Made by a program: the position numbers and the translations under genes. A DNA stretch of 64,000 nt from Methanolobus psychrophilus R15. Its GTDB lineage: Archaea > Halobacteriota > Methanosarcinia > Methanosarcinales > Methanosarcinaceae. Every line of letters starts with the position of its first letter. Position 1 is the first letter of the stretch. Below are positions 53,253-63,111 of the stretch, piece after piece. The stretch spans positions 2,046,001-2,110,000 of the forward strand of contig CP003083.1 of the NCBI GenBank assembly GCA_000306725.1. The letters are read 5' to 3'. The notes beneath the pieces were generated by a model. It saw nothing but the letters and a program-made list of their open reading frames with translations. It made no database searches and had not been told where the DNA came from.

Positions 53253-54962
53253 TCAATCTGCTTTGTTCGCTGCTTTCTCTGCACTTGCCTCAAGCACTTT
53301 GTGGATGACCCTTGCATATACCGGCCTGGCTATCAGTATGCCTATAAGAACGCCTACGATAGTTGTTATTGCGAATCCCTTGAGGGCGCCGAATCCCATT
53401 ACCACCAACGGGGACATTGCTATCACAGTTGTCGCCGCTGCAGCGAATATAATGGCGAATGCTTTTGTCATCCTGGACAGATATACTTTTCTTGGAGGAA
53501 TCTTGCCTTCGTGCAACACCTCATCTGTGATGATGACAAGGTGGTCTATACCAGTACCTATGAAAGCTATGATACCCGCAATGCTTGGAAGGTCGAGCTG
53601 CCATCCGATGGCGCCGGCAAAACCAAGGATCATTATCACTTCACTGACAGATGTTCCTATCATTGGCAGGAGTATCTCCGGCTTCTTGTACCTTCTGTAA
53701 ACGACTGCTGCAACAGCAAGCAGGGTCATCAGTCCGGCAAAGATGGCCTGGCTCCTGAACTGCTCACCCAGGGAAGCGTCCACCTGCCCTGAGCCTATTA
53801 TCTCTACTTTGACAGGAAGCGCCCCGGCGCGCAGGTGTATTTGCAGTTGCTCCGCCTTTGCCCTGCTCTCCTCATCTCCCCCGGTGGATGCCTGCCAGGA
53901 GTATATCGGATACTGAGCCAAGGTTGATGCCGCAGATGAGCTCAGTGGTGCACTATATACCTCGTTCTCATCGAGGTACATTATCAGGTTATGGGACATG
54001 GGGTCAGTTGTTGCCCCCGTTTCAATGGCTGCTCTCTGCAGTGCAAGTGCTCCGGCATCGGTCAGGGTGAATGGGGTGTACCATTGCCCGTCCCTGTCGT
54101 TGTACCCTGCTATTCCGACACTCTGGATCTCATCACCATAGAGCACATGCCTGCTGGCATTGCCCTGTGTCGCTATTCTTATTTCGAATTTTCCTGGCTT
54201 TGATGCGATATCCTGAGCAGTGGCAAGGTCCATTCCAGCAAAATCGATAAGTATGTAATCATCACCTACCACTCTCACGGGTATGTCCTTGAGTCCTAGG
54301 GTGTTCAGTTTCTCACTCAGGATCTCCTTTGTCAGGTCCCTTGTTCCTTCCCTTACACCTTCACGGTAGATGGGTATACCATCACTGCCGCGGACTATGT
54401 ACCCGCCAACATTGGATATGATCCGTTCCAGATCTTGCTGGGATACAGCAGTCCTTATCTCATATTCAATGCTTCCTGAGTCGGTTCTTTCGGGGATGAC
54501 TTCTGCTTTGAGGGTGTCGCTGAGGTAAGACGTGATCAGTGTTGATTTGGATGTGTAGAAAACAACTTCTGTTACGTTATTCGCTCTGGTGACAGTCGAC
54601 TGTCCCAATCCTAACTGGTCCATCCTGGCTGTGGTGAGTTGTTCGGTAGTCGTAAAGGTCACAACAAGCTGTTCGTTATTCGTGTTAACACTCACGATAT
54701 TGATACTATCGCCAATCTCATTTCTGAGTACTGCGCTGGACAGTGTTTCAGCATCAGCATCAAGCTGCGCCACTGCTCCCTGAAGCTGAACCTGCAGCCA
54801 TGAACCTCCTTCAAGGTCAAGTCCGTAATTGAGGCCAGTGGTAAAGCCTTCTTCGGAAGAGTATCCCGGCTGGATGAAGAGGATAGATGCCAGTATGGCA
54901 ATTATGAACACTATTACCCTGAAATCCCTGAAGATGCTTTGTTCTTCTTCTTCCTCTCTCAT
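53253..54962 (-). CDS. secD: Preprotein translocase subunit SecD
   Basis: The ATG at 54962 overlaps the secF stop (ATGA) and has GAGGGGGAG upstream. This gives 569 residues. An N-terminal helix is followed by the large extracellular P1-like region (YGLDLEGGSWLQVQ and on). Five C-terminal helices carry IGTGIDHLVIITDEVLHEG with the conserved TM4 Asp. SecDF uses the proton gradient to pull proteins out of the Sec channel. Archaeal secF precedes secD here. Confidence 0.96.
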   Translation of the reverse strand: MREEEEEQSIFRDFRVIVFIIAILASILFIQPGYSSEEGFTTGLNYGLDLEGGSWLQVQLQGAVAQLDADAETLSSAVLRNEIGDSINIVSVNTNNEQLVVTFTTTEQLTTARMDQLGLGQSTVTRANNVTEVVFYTSKSTLITSYLSDTLKAEVIPERTDSGSIEYEIRTAVSQQDLERIISNVGGYIVRGSDGIPIYREGVREGTRDLTKEILSEKLNTLGLKDIPVRVVGDDYILIDFAGMDLATAQDIASKPGKFEIRIATQGNASRHVLYGDEIQSVGIAGYNDRDGQWYTPFTLTDAGALALQRAAIETGATTDPMSHNLIMYLDENEVYSAPLSSSAASTLAQYPIYSWQASTGGDEESRAKAEQLQIHLRAGALPVKVEIIGSGQVDASLGEQFRSQAIFAGLMTLLAVAAVVYRRYKKPEILLPMIGTSVSEVIMILGFAGAIGWQLDLPSIAGIIAFIGTGIDHLVIITDEVLHEGKIPPRKVYLSRMTKAFAIIFAAAATTVIAMSPLVVMGFGALKGFAITTIVGVLIGILIARPVYARVIHKVLEASAEKAANKAD

Positions 54963-55861
54963 GCTTTTCTCCCCCTCTTGCCTGAACCGGCGACATACCA
55001 TCTGAGAATAGATGTGTTCAGCAGCCATGTGTTTATCATGTCAGCTACCAGTCCAAATATCAGCACGATAGAGATGTCTGATAGCAGTGTTATCTGTGAA
55101 AAGGACGGGATGACAAGGTATGAATATGTTGAGACCACGTACATCACAAAAAATGCTGCAAGTGTTGTTGTTGTCATTGTTATGCCTGTCTGCATTGCAT
55201 TGGATATGTTCTCATGCACTGTGCCACGTCTCTTCAACACCCTCGTGGTGAGCAGGATGTCGCTGTCTACTGAATAGCCGATGATCATAAGCAGGGCGGC
55301 AACAGTGCCAAGTGAAAGCTCGATACCTGCCACATTCATGAATGCCGCAGCTATCAGGATGTCTGACATGGCTGAGAACACTACGGCACCTGATGGCACG
55401 AAGGTCTTGAATATCAGGAATACGACTGCAGCCATCCCTATAAATGAAAGGATCACGGCTATCACTGCTTGTTTCTGAAGGCTTTCTCCGTATACAGGTC
55501 CTATCTGTTTTATCTCCACGCCTGTGTATGCAGATGTCACTTCCCGTGTAAGCTGGCTCTGTTCTTCGTTACTCATAGGCCCGAATTGCATCACAACTCG
55601 TGAACCCGTTTCACGGGCATCTATGATGGGATAGCTGGAAAATTGATCCTCAAGCGACTCCGCACTCTGAGTGGTCGCTAATGAGACCAATGTTCCGCCC
55701 TTGAATTCCATTCCAAGTTGCACAGGTGAGCCAGTGCTTGCAAATGTAATTCCCAGTATGATAATGGATACGAGGAAAAGGGCAAGGGGTATTGCCGCAA
55801 GCTGGCGGTTACTGTGGCTTTTAACAAATGAATCTAAACGCTCGGTTAAACCGACTTCCAT
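54959..55861 (-). CDS. secF: Preprotein translocase subunit SecF
   Basis: The 300-residue subunit has an N-terminal helix (about residues 22-42), then GMEFKGGTLVSLAT, the extracytoplasmic P4-like loop and five C-terminal helices. IIGYSVDSDILLTTRVL carries the conserved Asp. It forms SecDF with the next gene, whose start overlaps its stop. GGAG precedes the ATG. Confidence 0.96.
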   Translation of the reverse strand: MEVGLTERLDSFVKSHSNRQLAAIPLALFLVSIIILGITFASTGSPVQLGMEFKGGTLVSLATTQSAESLEDQFSSYPIIDARETGSRVVMQFGPMSNEEQSQLTREVTSAYTGVEIKQIGPVYGESLQKQAVIAVILSFIGMAAVVFLIFKTFVPSGAVVFSAMSDILIAAAFMNVAGIELSLGTVAALLMIIGYSVDSDILLTTRVLKRRGTVHENISNAMQTGITMTTTTLAAFFVMYVVSTYSYLVIPSFSQITLLSDISIVLIFGLVADMINTWLLNTSILRWYVAGSGKRGRKA

Positions 55862-55965
55862 GTTTTATACTCCAAAAAACTTTTTTAGCCCTCGTGGTGC
55901 TAACAAAGTAGTTGCTATTCATACACTACAACTTATATATACTACTTGCCATTTCTTCTAAACGA

Positions 55966-56415
55966 ATGACAGACAGACCAAGCGTTGATGAGTATTTTCT
56001 TGAGATTGCCACTGTGGTTGCCAAGCGTTCCACCTGCCTTAGGAACAGGGTTGGCGCTGTTATTGCCCGGGATAAGAGGATATTGTCTACAGGTTACAAT
56101 GGTGCCCCGCGTAATATGCAACATTGTCTTGATATCGGCTGCATAAGAGAACAGAACAATATAGCATCAGGCACCCGTCATGAGAAGTGCAGGGCCGTTC
56201 ATGCAGAGCAGAATGCCATACTCCAGGCTGCACTCCATGGTGTGAGTACTGATTCAGCGACAATTTACTGCACACACCAGCCCTGCATCCTGTGTGCCAA
56301 GATGATCATAAACGCGAATATCAAAAGAGTGGTATACATCCAGCCCTATCCTGACACAGATGCACTAAGTTTCTTTGCAGATGCAGGTGTAGAGGTTGTC
56401 AGCATGCCCTTTTAG
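55966..56415 (+). CDS. dCMP deaminase-family zinc deaminase
   Basis: ATG 55966 gives 149 residues. The zinc site is [10 protein letters not shown] (His-Ala-Glu, near residues 79-88) with [12 protein letters not shown] (two Cys). [24 protein letters not shown] matches dCMP deaminases including the ComEB type. It makes dUMP for dTMP synthesis. It ends in TAG. The 3' end overlaps that of the convergent cofE by four bases. Confidence 0.92.
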   Translation: MTDRPSVDEYFLEIATVVAKRSTCLRNRVGAVIARDKRILSTGYNGAPRNMQHCLDIGCIREQNNIASGTRHEKCRAVHAEQNAILQAALHGVSTDSATIYCTHQPCILCAKMIINANIKRVVYIQPYPDTDALSFFADAGVEVVSMPF

Positions 56416-57167
56416 GCATGCCTGAGACTGCAAAGTCCTTTTCTGATAATATCTTGACTGCTGTCCCGATACATCTCTTTCACAGATGACTTGTCATCGG
56501 AGCGTAGTTCCAGGCCTCTTAAGATGACCACCGGGTACCCTCCATCCCCTTCTCCCATGAGCAGGTTCGCTGCACCTGCTATCTCATCGGCGACTGATTC
56601 CTCTGTGATCTGGAGTATGTTCCCAAAAAGGTCCTTTTCCCCTCTCCAGTTCTTGATTGGGTGGATATGATAGAGGCCAACCGCAACCCCGGTTTGTCCG
56701 ATCTTGAATGCCCGGCCGTTGGTATCGGTTATGATTACACTGATCTTCCTGCCTGTGATATCCTCGATACTCTTTCCCATATCCGCAGCACTTGCATCAG
56801 GATCCGTCGGGAGATCCACAAGGAACCCCTTGTCTACATTAGATGCGTCGATGCCTGCCTTTATGCACACATGCCCGTTATTTGTCTCCACCAGGAATAT
56901 GGGTGACTCGATCAATATGTCCCGGCTCCTGTCAAGCACAGCCTGTATAAAGCGGGGGTCTGTCTGATGTTCCTGTGCTATCCTGCAAGCCTCATCACCT
57001 GCTACTATGTCATCTAGCCTGAACATCCTGCCTTCGGCCTTTGCTACTATTGTTGAAGCAATAATAATGATGTCGTTATCCCTGATCTCTGCATTCTGGC
57101 AGATAATAGATGCTATGTCATCTCCCGCTTTGATCAGCGGCACGTTCTCAACAGTAAATGCTTCCAT
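56412..57167 (-). CDS. cofE: Coenzyme F420-0:L-glutamate ligase
   Basis: The ATG at 57167 gives 251 residues. The family core is [30 protein letters not shown], the acidic [21 protein letters not shown] (metal/GTP site) and [17 protein letters not shown]. It adds the gamma-glutamates of F420. It is convergent with the deaminase gene. Confidence 0.95.
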   Translation of the reverse strand: MEAFTVENVPLIKAGDDIASIICQNAEIRDNDIIIIASTIVAKAEGRMFRLDDIVAGDEACRIAQEHQTDPRFIQAVLDRSRDILIESPIFLVETNNGHVCIKAGIDASNVDKGFLVDLPTDPDASAADMGKSIEDITGRKISVIITDTNGRAFKIGQTGVAVGLYHIHPIKNWRGEKDLFGNILQITEESVADEIAGAANLLMGEGDGGYPVVILRGLELRSDDKSSVKEMYRDSSQDIIRKGLCSLRHA

Positions 57168-57336
57168 CTTCACAGGATATTCCTCAGGGGAGTAACAGGA
57201 GTAGGCATAAATAATAGTATCGTATAACAGGAAATCGCGGCGATGATGATAGTTACCCCCACTGAGCAAAGGATGATGATTACTCTAACTGATGCCGCGC
57301 TAAGACTGTATTTTTGAATAAGGTGAAAACAGAAAT

Positions 57337-57358
57337 ATGTCCACTTCCTTGTGGACAT
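57337..57358 (-). terminator. Hairpin after hsp20
   Basis: ATGTCCAC and GTGGACAT form a perfect 8-bp stem around TTCCTT, about 37 bases after the hsp20 stop on the minus strand. T-rich ATATTTCTGTTTTCACC follows in that direction. Confidence 0.55.
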
Positions 57359-57394
57359 TCAGAGAACACTGCAAAATATATTGTGCTGCAGTAC

Positions 57395-57856
57395 TTATTC
57401 TATCATTATCTTGTGTTTTTCTTCCTCTTCTGCCTTGGGAAGTGTGATCGTGAGCACACCGTCTTCCATTTTGGCAGTTGATCCCTGTTCGGTCACAGAA
57501 GCAGGCAGGCTTAAGGAACGGGCAAATCTTTTGAACGAGCGCTCCTTCATCAGGTAACCTTCTTTTTCTTCTTCGTTCTCTCTCTGGGTGTTTGCGCTGA
57601 TCCACAGCTTGTTCCCTTTGATGTCGATATTTACATCTTTCTTCTCGATGCCGGGAAGGTCTGTGGTGACGATTATATTGTTCTCCTTCTCTTTGATGTC
57701 GGCAAGAGGTCGGAATGTGTCAAGATCCATCCATCCTCCACCACTCTCACTCTCCCCAAAAAGCTGGTTCAGACGGTCCTGCATGCTTCTCATTTCTTCA
57801 AAAGGATCCATTCTGTCCACGGAAGAAGGATTCCATCTTGTAAGTCCAAATCTCAT
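57395..57856 (-). CDS. Small heat-shock protein Hsp20
   Basis: The ATG at 57856, with GAGGAGTG upstream, gives 153 residues. An in-frame GTG at 57865 is less likely. The alpha-crystallin domain runs from about residue 50 (RPLADIKEKENNIIVTTDLPGIEKKDVNIDI) to 140. The dimer-strand FKRFARSLSLPASVTEQG and a final IxI-type HKIMIE complete it. It holds unfolding proteins. A minus-strand TATA (TTTTTAAATATAG, near 57930) sits upstream. Confidence 0.95.
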   Translation of the reverse strand: MRFGLTRWNPSSVDRMDPFEEMRSMQDRLNQLFGESESGGGWMDLDTFRPLADIKEKENNIIVTTDLPGIEKKDVNIDIKGNKLWISANTQRENEEEKEGYLMKERSFKRFARSLSLPASVTEQGSTAKMEDGVLTITLPKAEEEEKHKIMIE

Positions 57857-58024
57857 TATGGTCACTCCTCATTTGTAATTTCTATAGTCGCATGGAAGCG
57901 CTTGCTTCAGGCGCCTCCACTATCTATATTTAAAAATGGTCCTATTTAAAGATGATTAAAGAAAAAAGTCAACCGGATTTGAATTTCGGAAGATTAAGCA
58001 GGGAGAAACTCATCTCCTTTCCTA

Positions 58025-59227
58025 TTATTGTTGACCAGATCTGATCAAAATCCCTACAAGGTCTGCTGCATATACTGTACCAAAAGAGCCTTTCTTCACT
58101 GACTCCTCATCAAAGGCCTGAGCATCATCCGGCTCATCTGCGGCAGTTGAATAGACTGCAAAGGGTATTGGCACTGAAGTGTGCGTTCTGCGTGCAACAG
58201 GAGTTGGATGGTCGGGCAGTACCATTATGGTGACAGCTTCACTATATTCCATGGCTGCTTTCAGGACTGTGCCGACGACCTTCTCGTCGAAGTCCTCTAT
58301 AGCCTGGATCTTGGCTTTCAGGTTTCCCATGTGCCCTGCCTCGTCAGGCGCTTCCACATGCACGAATACGAAGTCATGGTCATCCAGGGCTTTCATTGCG
58401 TATTCTCCCTTTCCTTTATAATTAGTATCAAGATAACCTGTGGCCCCGGGGACCTGTATGACATCCAGCCCGGCATATATGCCGATGCCGTTCACCAGAT
58501 CCACGGCCGATATTATGGCTCCTTTAAGGCCGTAAAGTTCGCTGAAAAGCGGGAAAGCAGGAGCGAATCCCTGACCCCAGAGCCATATGGAGTTACCGGG
58601 GTTCTTGCCTTCATTAATCCTTTTCTCATTGACCGGATGATTTTCCAGTATTGGCATCGAAGCTTCGATAAGTTCACTCAGCACTTCACTATCCTTTCCC
58701 AAAGGCATATGAAGACGCCTGTCCTGATCTATAACGTCATGGGGAGGCGTGCATTGGGTTTTGGCTCCAAGTGCTCCCTTGCTCACCAGCAGATGGCGAT
58801 AGCTGATTCCCGGATAGAAACTGAAGGTCGCATTGCCCAGTTTCGCATCCACAGCCTCGATAAGCTCTTTCGCCTCGGCATTTGTGATATGCCCTGAACT
58901 GTAATCTGTTATAAGCCCGTCATTTATCGTAATAAGGTTACACCTGAAGGCCACATCATCTCCAGCTATCTTGATTCCCATGCTTGCAGCTTCAAGCGGT
59001 GCCCTGCCAGAGTAGTACTTCTTCGGGTCGTAACCTATAATGGACATGTTTGCAACATCGCTGCCAGGGTGCATGCCCTCAGGCACTGTCCGGGCAAGTC
59101 CTGCGCGTCCGTTCCTGGCTATATGATCCATGTTTGGTGTGTTGGCTTTCTGAAGGACTGTCTTTCCGCCAAGTTCCTCAAGGGGCTCATCAGCCATGCC
59201 GTCTCCGATAAGTACTACATATTTCAT
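58025..59227 (-). CDS. apgM: 2,3-bisphosphoglycerate-independent phosphoglycerate mutase (archaeal type)
   Basis: The 400-residue enzyme interconverts 3- and 2-phosphoglycerate in gluconeogenesis. It is in the alkaline phosphatase superfamily. The metal site is [13 protein letters not shown] with the Asp, the catalytic Ser is in [14 protein letters not shown], and the second site is [16 protein letters not shown] and VLPDHPTPV. The length matches archaeal ApgM. GAGGT precedes the ATG. Confidence 0.95.
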   Translation of the reverse strand: MKYVVLIGDGMADEPLEELGGKTVLQKANTPNMDHIARNGRAGLARTVPEGMHPGSDVANMSIIGYDPKKYYSGRAPLEAASMGIKIAGDDVAFRCNLITINDGLITDYSSGHITNAEAKELIEAVDAKLGNATFSFYPGISYRHLLVSKGALGAKTQCTPPHDVIDQDRRLHMPLGKDSEVLSELIEASMPILENHPVNEKRINEGKNPGNSIWLWGQGFAPAFPLFSELYGLKGAIISAVDLVNGIGIYAGLDVIQVPGATGYLDTNYKGKGEYAMKALDDHDFVFVHVEAPDEAGHMGNLKAKIQAIEDFDEKVVGTVLKAAMEYSEAVTIMVLPDHPTPVARRTHTSVPIPFAVYSTAADEPDDAQAFDEESVKKGSFGTVYAADLVGILIRSGQQ

Positions 59228-59727
59228 GTTTTAACCTCAGTAAGACTTCAATAAACAGGAATTAGTTAGTAACGTTCTCTCAAGTATGTTTACTTTGCTG
59301 TTGTTGCCCAGGCAGATCTGATAGACCCTGGAGAACTATTATACAAGGCAAATTGTCAGAAGAGACTGTATCCAAGCATTACGAGCTCTATGAATACAAG
59401 TATCAGTACGAATTTACCAAGAATTAAAGGGAGGACCATTTTCCTGACAGGGAAGGATGATACCCCAAGAACGATTTATATTGCATCGCCTGGAAGCGGT
59501 GCGAGGGAACAGAAAAAGATCTGCCTGCTTTTTTCCCGGCCAAGACCACAATACCCGGATACTGCAAGCTGCTTCGGCAAAATAGTATCTCCGAATGTTA
59601 TTCCCCCTGAGATATTGGTTCGAAGGTTCTTTAATCATTCTTTATCATTTTTGGCTGCTCATAATCTTTATATCAGTCCGTATCTTTATACTGGCAAAAG
59701 CGGTATTGATCAAAACGTGGTTGAACT
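59228..59727. other. Intergenic region between apgM and lysC
   Basis: Two divergent promoters are expected here. The lysC side has TTTATAT at 59667-59673, which puts its start near 59695. A 113-codon frame at 59390-59731 and a 74-codon one on the other strand look non-coding (no ribosome-binding site, overlapping the promoter). I see no RNA gene. Confidence 0.6.
59667..59673 (+). promoter_or_regulatory. TATA box of lysC
   Basis: TTTATAT in AATCTTTATATCAG lies about 58 bases before the lysC ATG and predicts a 5' leader of about 30 bases. Confidence 0.5.
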
Positions 59728-61134
59728 ATGAGAATCGTAATGAAATTCGGCGGTACGTCGGTTGCCAACGGCGAAAAGATCCGTCATGTCGCAGAGCTCT
59801 TAAAGAGGTATCATCAGGGCGGTAATGAAGTTATAGCAGTGACCTCGGCGCTTGGCGGTGTCACAGATGGTCTGCTAAGCACAGCAAATGAGGTATCTGT
59901 CAGCGGAAAAATCACACGTGTCAAGGAATTCATAGCCGACATAACTAAGAAACATTACGATGCTATCCATGCAGCGGTCGATGGTGAAGCTCTTCAGGCG
60001 GAGTGTATAGGATCACTTGACTGCCGGCTGGATGAGCTTGAAAAAGCCCTTATTGGCATATGCTATCTGGGTGAACTCACACCACGTTCAATAGATTACA
60101 TCTCATCTTATGGTGAGCGCCTTGCAGCTCCCATTGTCAGCGGTTCCATACGCTCCCTGGGAATCAGTTCAAGGTCATTCACCGGTGGAGAGGCAGGTAT
60201 AACCACGGACTCTAATTATGGTGATGCAAAGCCCCTTGAGCAAAGCTATTCCCAGGTAAACGAAAGGTTGTGTCCCTTAGTGGCAGATTCGATACCCGTG
60301 GTGACCGGGTTCATCGCCCAGAACAGCCAGGAAATAATCACAACTCTGGGACGCAGTGGCTCCGATTTCTCAGCCTCCATCCTTGGCGCTGCAGTGAGCG
60401 CAGACGAGATATGGCTCTGGAAGGAAGTTGATGGGATCATGACCACAGACCCTAAGATAGTGCCGGAAGCTCAGTCTATTCCCCGGATATCCTATATCGA
60501 GGCAATGGAACTTTCTTATTTCGGGGCAAAGGTCCTTCATCCCCGCACAATAGAGCCTGCTATCAGGCACAGGATACCTGTGAGAGTAAAAAACACCTTT
60601 GATCCTGAGCTCGAAGGTACTCTCATCGTCGCTGAGCAGAATAAAAAGCAGGATGTCGTAAAAGCTGTGACGCTCATCAAAAAAGTAGCCCTTATAAACA
60701 TATCTGGCGCCGGCATGATGGGTACTATAGGAACTGCGGCAAGGGTTTTTTCATCACTGGCCAGTGAGGGTGTCAACATTATCATGATTAGCCAGGGCTC
60801 CTCCGAAGCTAACATGACCCTTATAGTTAACGAGGACCATCTTGAGAAGGCAGTTGCTGCCATCAGGCGTGAGTTCAGCAACAATGTGGTAGGGGATGTT
60901 GCTTATGACCGGGACGTATGCGTTGTGGCTGTCGTAGGCGCAGGCATGGATGGCATACCGGGCGTTGCAGGCAAGGTATTCAATGCCCTCGGGAAGGCAG
61001 GCATTAATATTATCATGATCAGCCAGGGTTCCTCACAGCACAACATATCATTTGTTGTCAGTTCTGAGGATGCCATTGAAGCTGTTAGGGTCCTACACAA
61101 GGAATTTGAACTGGACCGTCAATGCAGGGATTAA
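59728..61134 (+). CDS. lysC: Aspartate kinase
   Basis: The 468-residue kinase phosphorylates aspartate for lysine, threonine and methionine. The N-terminal amino-acid-kinase domain has MKFGGTSVANGEKI (residues 4-17), ALGGVTDGLL and TLGRSGSDFSASIL. Two C-terminal ACT domains (about 320-385 and 395-468) have NIIMISQGSSEANMTLIV and NIIMISQGSSQHNISFVV, so feedback control is likely. It is followed 2 bases later by purM, but no metabolic link is known. Confidence 0.96.
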   Translation: MRIVMKFGGTSVANGEKIRHVAELLKRYHQGGNEVIAVTSALGGVTDGLLSTANEVSVSGKITRVKEFIADITKKHYDAIHAAVDGEALQAECIGSLDCRLDELEKALIGICYLGELTPRSIDYISSYGERLAAPIVSGSIRSLGISSRSFTGGEAGITTDSNYGDAKPLEQSYSQVNERLCPLVADSIPVVTGFIAQNSQEIITTLGRSGSDFSASILGAAVSADEIWLWKEVDGIMTTDPKIVPEAQSIPRISYIEAMELSYFGAKVLHPRTIEPAIRHRIPVRVKNTFDPELEGTLIVAEQNKKQDVVKAVTLIKKVALINISGAGMMGTIGTAARVFSSLASEGVNIIMISQGSSEANMTLIVNEDHLEKAVAAIRREFSNNVVGDVAYDRDVCVVAVVGAGMDGIPGVAGKVFNALGKAGINIIMISQGSSQHNISFVVSSEDAIEAVRVLHKEFELDRQCRD

Positions 61135-61136
61135 CA

Positions 61137-62138
61137 ATGAGTGATAAGCAGCTAACCTATGCAGAGTCAGGAGTAGACATCGAAGAGGAAGAGAAGACCA
61201 TAAGGGCTCTGACAAAGGGCATGACCTATAAGCGTACAGGACTCGGTGCGCCGCTGACTGACATAGGTCATTATGCCGGTCTCATTGACTTCGGGGAATA
61301 TGCGCTGGCTCTTGCTACCGACGGGGTGGGTTCCAAGGTTCTCATAGCCAATGAGATGAAACGCTGGAATACCGTGGGCATCGACTGCATAGCAATGAAC
61401 GTCAACGACCTGCTGGCAATAGGCGCAGAGCCCATTTCATTCGTCGATTATCTTGCCCTTGAGGAGCACAATGAGGATTTCGCCTCCCAGATAGGCGAAG
61501 GCCTTAAAAAAGGCGCAGAGTTCTCCCGCATGTCCATAGCTGGAGGGGAGACTGCCACTCTGCCCGATATAATAAACGGCTTTGACCTCGCTGGCACATG
61601 TCTGGGTATGGTAAGGAAGGAGAACATCATCACCGGCGAGAAAGTCCACCTGGGAGATGCCATTGTGGGTATACCAAGCGCAGGCGTCCACAGTAACGGA
61701 TACACCCTTGTCAGGAAGATCATTGAGAACTCCTCATATTCATATAATGATCCTTTTCCCTTCAACCCGTCAACCACAATTGGTGACGAACTGCTGATAC
61801 CTACTCGTATTTATATGGAGATCCTTGATGTCATAAAGGAATGCGATGTCCACGGACTTGCCCATATAACAGGTAGTGGTCTTTTGAAGCTGAAGCGTGT
61901 GACCAGCCTGGGGTTTGACTTCTACGACCCCATTGAACCCCATGACATCTTCAAGCTCCTTCAGAAGGAGGGTAACGTTGATACCCTTGAAATGTACAGA
62001 ACGTTCAATATGGGCATGGGTTTTGTCATCATCCTCCCGCCGGAGCAGGCAGAGAAAGCAGCTTCCATGACCGGCGGTAAAATAGTGGGCAGGATAGTGG
62101 AAAGTGGTATAAAGGTTTCCGGCCTAGTTATTGTATAG
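61137..62138 (+). CDS. purM: Phosphoribosylformylglycinamidine cyclo-ligase
   Basis: ATG 61137 (AGGGAT five bases upstream) gives 333 residues. It has TYAESGVDIEEEEK, the ATP-binding DGVGSKVLIAN, DCIAMNVNDLLAIGAEPISFVDYL in parts, and GGETATLPDI. HGLAHITGSGLLKLKRV and GMGFVIILP close it. It makes AIR in purine synthesis. It ends in TAG, and the same frame continues into the next gene without another stop. Confidence 0.96.
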   Translation: MSDKQLTYAESGVDIEEEEKTIRALTKGMTYKRTGLGAPLTDIGHYAGLIDFGEYALALATDGVGSKVLIANEMKRWNTVGIDCIAMNVNDLLAIGAEPISFVDYLALEEHNEDFASQIGEGLKKGAEFSRMSIAGGETATLPDIINGFDLAGTCLGMVRKENIITGEKVHLGDAIVGIPSAGVHSNGYTLVRKIIENSSYSYNDPFPFNPSTTIGDELLIPTRIYMEILDVIKECDVHGLAHITGSGLLKLKRVTSLGFDFYDPIEPHDIFKLLQKEGNVDTLEMYRTFNMGMGFVIILPPEQAEKAASMTGGKIVGRIVESGIKVSGLVIV

Positions 62139-62153
62139 TCAATGAGGAAGACC

Positions 62154-62435
62154 ATGGCCTGTATCGACGATATCCCCTACGAGATAATGCTTAAAGGCAC
62201 TACACCTGCGGAAAGCGAAGCCTTCATCCGGGCGAGATGCGATGAGGTTTACCATGTTGAGGGAGGATACACCATCCGTGGTGTCATGCTCAAAGGCGCT
62301 TCTCTTCCAATAGGCGTTAAAGGGGAAGAGATTCTTTTTGTGTACATAAAACCCTGCTTCGGACTCTTTGTCCTCAGGCTTCCTGGTGCTGCTGATGAGA
62401 TCGCAAAGCTGCATTCCAAATTCAAAAAGAAGTAA
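62154..62435 (+). CDS. Small conserved hypothetical protein (93 residues)
   Basis: ATG 62154 with GAGGAAG seven bases upstream is preferred over ATG 62142. The protein has DEVYHVEGGYTIRGVMLKG near residues 29-47, then FVYIKPCFGLFVLRLPG, and ends in a Lys-rich helix. I do not recognise a domain. It follows the purM amber codon by 15 bases in the same frame. Confidence 0.7.
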   Translation: MACIDDIPYEIMLKGTTPAESEAFIRARCDEVYHVEGGYTIRGVMLKGASLPIGVKGEEILFVYIKPCFGLFVLRLPGAADEIAKLHSKFKKK

Positions 62436-62456
62436 CCCTGCAGTTGCATGCCGCTC

Positions 62457-63020
62457 TCAGAGCCTTGCGCTTTTTGATCTTTCTACCATCCATCTTAGGA
62501 AATTCCCTGAAGGAAATTCGTGAATGGTTGTTGCAATGACCATGCCTTCTCCTATTTTTTTGGATACCATCAAAGCATTCCTGTCTTTGTCCGTGAGAAG
62601 TACTTCTCCCTGTACATCCGTGAAATAACCATCAAACTCCACCTGACCCAACTCATCGACTATACATTGGATGTTGTGCTCATCGGTTTTAACTACATCT
62701 GCAGACATCTGTTTTTGTATATATTTGAGTTCCATAGGAAGCCAGTTAAATTCATATCCGTCTACCATTGGCCCGAAGATCAGCAAGGTCCCTCCTTTCT
62801 CCACAAATTTTGCAATCTGTTTTTTATTGCGCACAAGACCGTTCAGGATCTTTGTATAATTCTGATTTGCAAAGCCCGTAGGTACGACCAGGCATCTGCA
62901 TGGCGGCAGGAAAGGAGTGCCAATGCTTTCTGCGCTTATTCTCTGGCACTTTATGCCATGTTCAGCGAAAAGCTTCTCAAAAAGAAGAGGATTGTCCCAG
63001 AGCAGCATCACATCTGTCAT
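62457..63020 (-). CDS. GATase1/ThuA-like protein, function unknown
   Basis: The 187-residue protein has an alpha/beta layout. MLLWDNPLLFEKLFAEHGI lies at the N terminus, RCLVVPTGFANQN (about residues 43-55) follows, then KIAKFVEKGGTLLIFGPM-like and GEGMVIATTIHEFPSG. This resembles class I glutamine-amidotransferase-like folds without an obvious catalytic Cys-His pair. No ribosome-binding site precedes the ATG. Confidence 0.6.
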   Translation of the reverse strand: MTDVMLLWDNPLLFEKLFAEHGIKCQRISAESIGTPFLPPCRCLVVPTGFANQNYTKILNGLVRNKKQIAKFVEKGGTLLIFGPMVDGYEFNWLPMELKYIQKQMSADVVKTDEHNIQCIVDELGQVEFDGYFTDVQGEVLLTDKDRNALMVSKKIGEGMVIATTIHEFPSGNFLRWMVERSKSARL

Positions 63021-63082
63021 GTGGTGACAATATAATCTGCTGATTTAATTCTTTTTCCAGTGCTGTGGCTAAAGGCTGCAGG

Positions 63083-63100
63083 GGACGAAAAAGAAAAAGG
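63083..63100 (-). terminator. T-rich terminator after mtrH
   Basis: On the minus strand, CCCTTTTTCTTTTTCGTCCCC begins about 12 bases after the mtrH stop. Two five-T runs are typical of archaeal terminators at operon ends. mtrH is normally the last gene of the mtr operon. Confidence 0.65.
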
Positions 63101-63111
63101 GAGCTGGTGGT

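Noticed and set aside
59390..59731. 113-codon ORF between apgM and lysC
   Set aside because: It has no ribosome-binding site, overlaps the lysC TATA box and start codon, and has no protein-like composition.
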